This document shows, in pieces, positions 6,003 through 7,193 of a stretch of DNA of 7,193 nt. The notes beneath the pieces were generated by a model that did not search any database, was not told the DNA's origin, and saw nothing but the letters and a program-made list of their open reading frames with translations. Numbering within the stretch: the stretch's first letter is position 1; every line of letters starts with the position of its first letter. The DNA is from F1-60-MAGs027 sp044344715 (GTDB lineage: Bacteria; Actinomycetota; Acidimicrobiia; Acidimicrobiales; Ilumatobacteraceae): the NCBI GenBank assembly GCA_044344715.1, contig JBIJCI010000067.1, forward strand, positions 1-7,193. Reading direction: 5' to 3'. The position numbers and the translations under genes were made by a program.

Positions 6003-6760
6003 GCACGACGACACGACCGGATGGGCGGCGCCCCGACGAACTGCGCACCATCACGTTCGAGCGCGACTTCACCGAAATGGCGGCGGGCAGCGTGCTGGTG
6101 TCGTTCGGTCGGACGCGGGTGCTGTGCACGGCGTCGATCGATGAGGACGTGCCGCGCTGGATGAAGGGATCCGCAAAGGGCTGGGTAACGGCCGAATACT
6201 CGATGCTGCCCGGATCGTCGCCGGAGCGTGTCGACCGCGAGGCGGCGAAGGGCAAGCAGTCGAGCCGCACCGTCGAGATCCAGCGCCTGATCGGTCGCTC
6301 GCTGCGGTCGGCGTGCGACATGCGGCTTCTCGGCGAACGACAGGTGTTGCTGGACTGCGACGTGTTGCAGGCCGACGGTGGAACCCGGACGGCCAGCATC
6401 TGCGGTGCGTACGTCGCGCTGCACGATGCGCTCACCAGGCTGGTGCAGGGCGGCTCGATTGCGCAACACCCGCTCCACTCGTTGTGCGCTGCCGTGAGTG
6501 TGGGCATCCACTCCGGCACCCCGATCATCGACCTGCCGTACGTGGAGGATTCCACCGCGGAAGTGGACATGAACGTGGTGATGCTCGCCCCGCTCGCGGG
6601 AGGAACCGCACGGTTCGTCGAGGTGCAGGGCACCGCCGAAGGTCAGGCGTTCACCCGCGAGGAGCTCGACGTTCTGCTGGAACTCGCCGAAGGCGGTCTG
6701 TCCCGGGTGTTCGAGCAGCAGCGCAGCATCATCGCCATGCCCCCGCCACCACGCGCGTGA
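5999..6760 (+). CDS. rph: Ribonuclease PH
   Basis: A 253-residue phosphorolytic 3'-5' exoribonuclease that trims tRNA 3' ends; family members form a hexameric ring. Conserved stretches are GRRPDELR (9-16), TVEIQRLIGRSLRS (91-104), DCDVLQADGGTRTASI (119-134), YVEDSTAEVDMN (181-192) and FVEVQGTAEG (206-215). The arginines and aspartates of the phosphate and metal sites lie in these motifs. ATG 5999 overlaps the murI stop, and GGAG at 5988-5991 is correctly spaced 7 nt before it. The frame extends upstream to 5921 inside murI, but that part lacks family similarity. The stop overlaps the rdgB GTG start. Confidence 0.97.
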   Translation: MSTTTRPDGRRPDELRTITFERDFTEMAAGSVLVSFGRTRVLCTASIDEDVPRWMKGSAKGWVTAEYSMLPGSSPERVDREAAKGKQSSRTVEIQRLIGRSLRSACDMRLLGERQVLLDCDVLQADGGTRTASICGAYVALHDALTRLVQGGSIAQHPLHSLCAAVSVGIHSGTPIIDLPYVEDSTAEVDMNVVMLAPLAGGTARFVEVQGTAEGQAFTREELDVLLELAEGGLSRVFEQQRSIIAMPPPPRA

Positions 6761-7193
6761 ATCGCGTCGTCTGCGCCTCGGCGAATCCCGACAAGGTCGC
6801 GGAGATTCAGGACCTCCTACGGGGAGTCGTCGAGCTGCTCCCGCGTCCCGCGACGATTGGCGACGTCGTGGAGGACGCCGACACGTTGCTCGGCAATGCG
6901 CGGCTGAAGGCCCGCGCGATCTGTGCCGCCACCGGTCTTCCCGCGGTGGCCGACGACACCGGACTCGAGGTTGACGCCCTGCACGGGGCACCGGGCGTGC
7001 ACACCGCACGGTTTGCCGGTGAGCACGCAACGTACGCCGACAACCGTGCGAAATTGTTGGAGTCGTTGCGGGGCATCGGAACACCGGCGCGAACCGCGCG
7101 TTTCCGCACCGTCGCGCTGGTTGCGAATCCCGACGGAAGCGAGCGGTGGGCCGAGGGGGTGTGCGAGGGGCTGATCGCCGACGCCGAGCGCGG
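6757..7193 (+). CDS. rdgB: RdgB/HAM1 dITP/XTP pyrophosphatase, 3' end cut by window
   Basis: A house-cleaning nucleoside triphosphate pyrophosphatase that removes dITP, ITP and XTP from the pools before they enter nucleic acids. 145 residues are visible of a usual ~200. The start VVCASANPDKVAEI carries the N-x-x-K pair (Asn10, Lys13). VADDTGLEVDAL (64-75) holds the catalytic Asp66-Asp67, and GAPGVHTARFAG (77-88) follows as in the family. The ENAxxKA motif reads LLGNARLKA (44-52), so its usual Glu is missing (see findings). The GTG start overlaps the rph stop as GTGA and has no Shine-Dalgarno sequence, so it is probably translated by coupling. The missing part would contain the C-terminal GxxSHR-type nucleotide-binding motif. 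Confidence 0.93.
   Translation, partial: MNRVVCASANPDKVAEIQDLLRGVVELLPRPATIGDVVEDADTLLGNARLKARAICAATGLPAVADDTGLEVDALHGAPGVHTARFAGEHATYADNRAKLLESLRGIGTPARTARFRTVALVANPDGSERWAEGVCEGLIADAER

Noticed and set aside
5750..7084. 444-codon minus-strand frame opposite murI, rph and rdgB
   Set aside because: Arg/His-rich shadow of three well-supported plus-strand genes; no recognisable domain.
1..7193. CRISPR array, insertion sequence, prophage or attachment site
   Set aside because: No spaced repeats, terminal inverted repeats, transposase or integrase signatures were seen. The tmRNA 3' end, a common integration site, lies outside the window.

Overview
This is a 7.2 kb, high-GC chromosomal window with tightly packed housekeeping genes. 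The block mec - cysM - murI - rph - rdgB matches, with gaps, the order known from Mycobacterium (mec-cysO-cysM-Rv1337-murI-Rv1339-rph-rdgB). GTG starts are frequent, Shine-Dalgarno signals are weak and several starts look leaderless. Together these point to an actinobacterium. An Acidimicrobiia-like lineage is my guess, from the absence of cysO and of mycobacterial features, and it is not proven by the sequence.

Left part (1-2713, minus strand): this is a trans-translation locus read right to left, smpB -> a large membrane O-acyltransferase with an SGNH domain -> ssrA. ssrA (tmRNA) is cut by the left window edge, but its 5' end, its tag reading frame ending FALAA-stop and the hairpin enclosing the stop codon are all visible. 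The acyltransferase gene lies between the tmRNA gene and the gene for its protein partner.

Middle (2741-4261, plus strand): mec, a JAMM zinc peptidase, is followed after 111 bp by cysM, an O-phosphoserine-type cysteine synthase. In M. tuberculosis these two flank and act on the sulfur-carrier protein CysO. Here there is no room for cysO between them; the gap instead holds short inverted repeats and a possible promoter. mec and smpB are divergent, with only 27 bp between their starts.

Right part: an EamA/DMT-type membrane transporter (4293-5123, minus strand) converges on cysM and diverges from murI. Then murI (glutamate racemase), rph (RNase PH) and rdgB (HAM1 nucleotide pyrophosphatase, cut by the right edge) form an operon joined by ATGA and GTGA overlaps. 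No CRISPR array, insertion sequence, tRNA, rRNA or phage gene is visible, and no gene-free stretch exceeds about 110 bp. I see no clearly new system. The points most worth checking are the mec-cysM pair without cysO, the acyltransferase lodged between smpB and ssrA, and the altered metal-site motif in RdgB.
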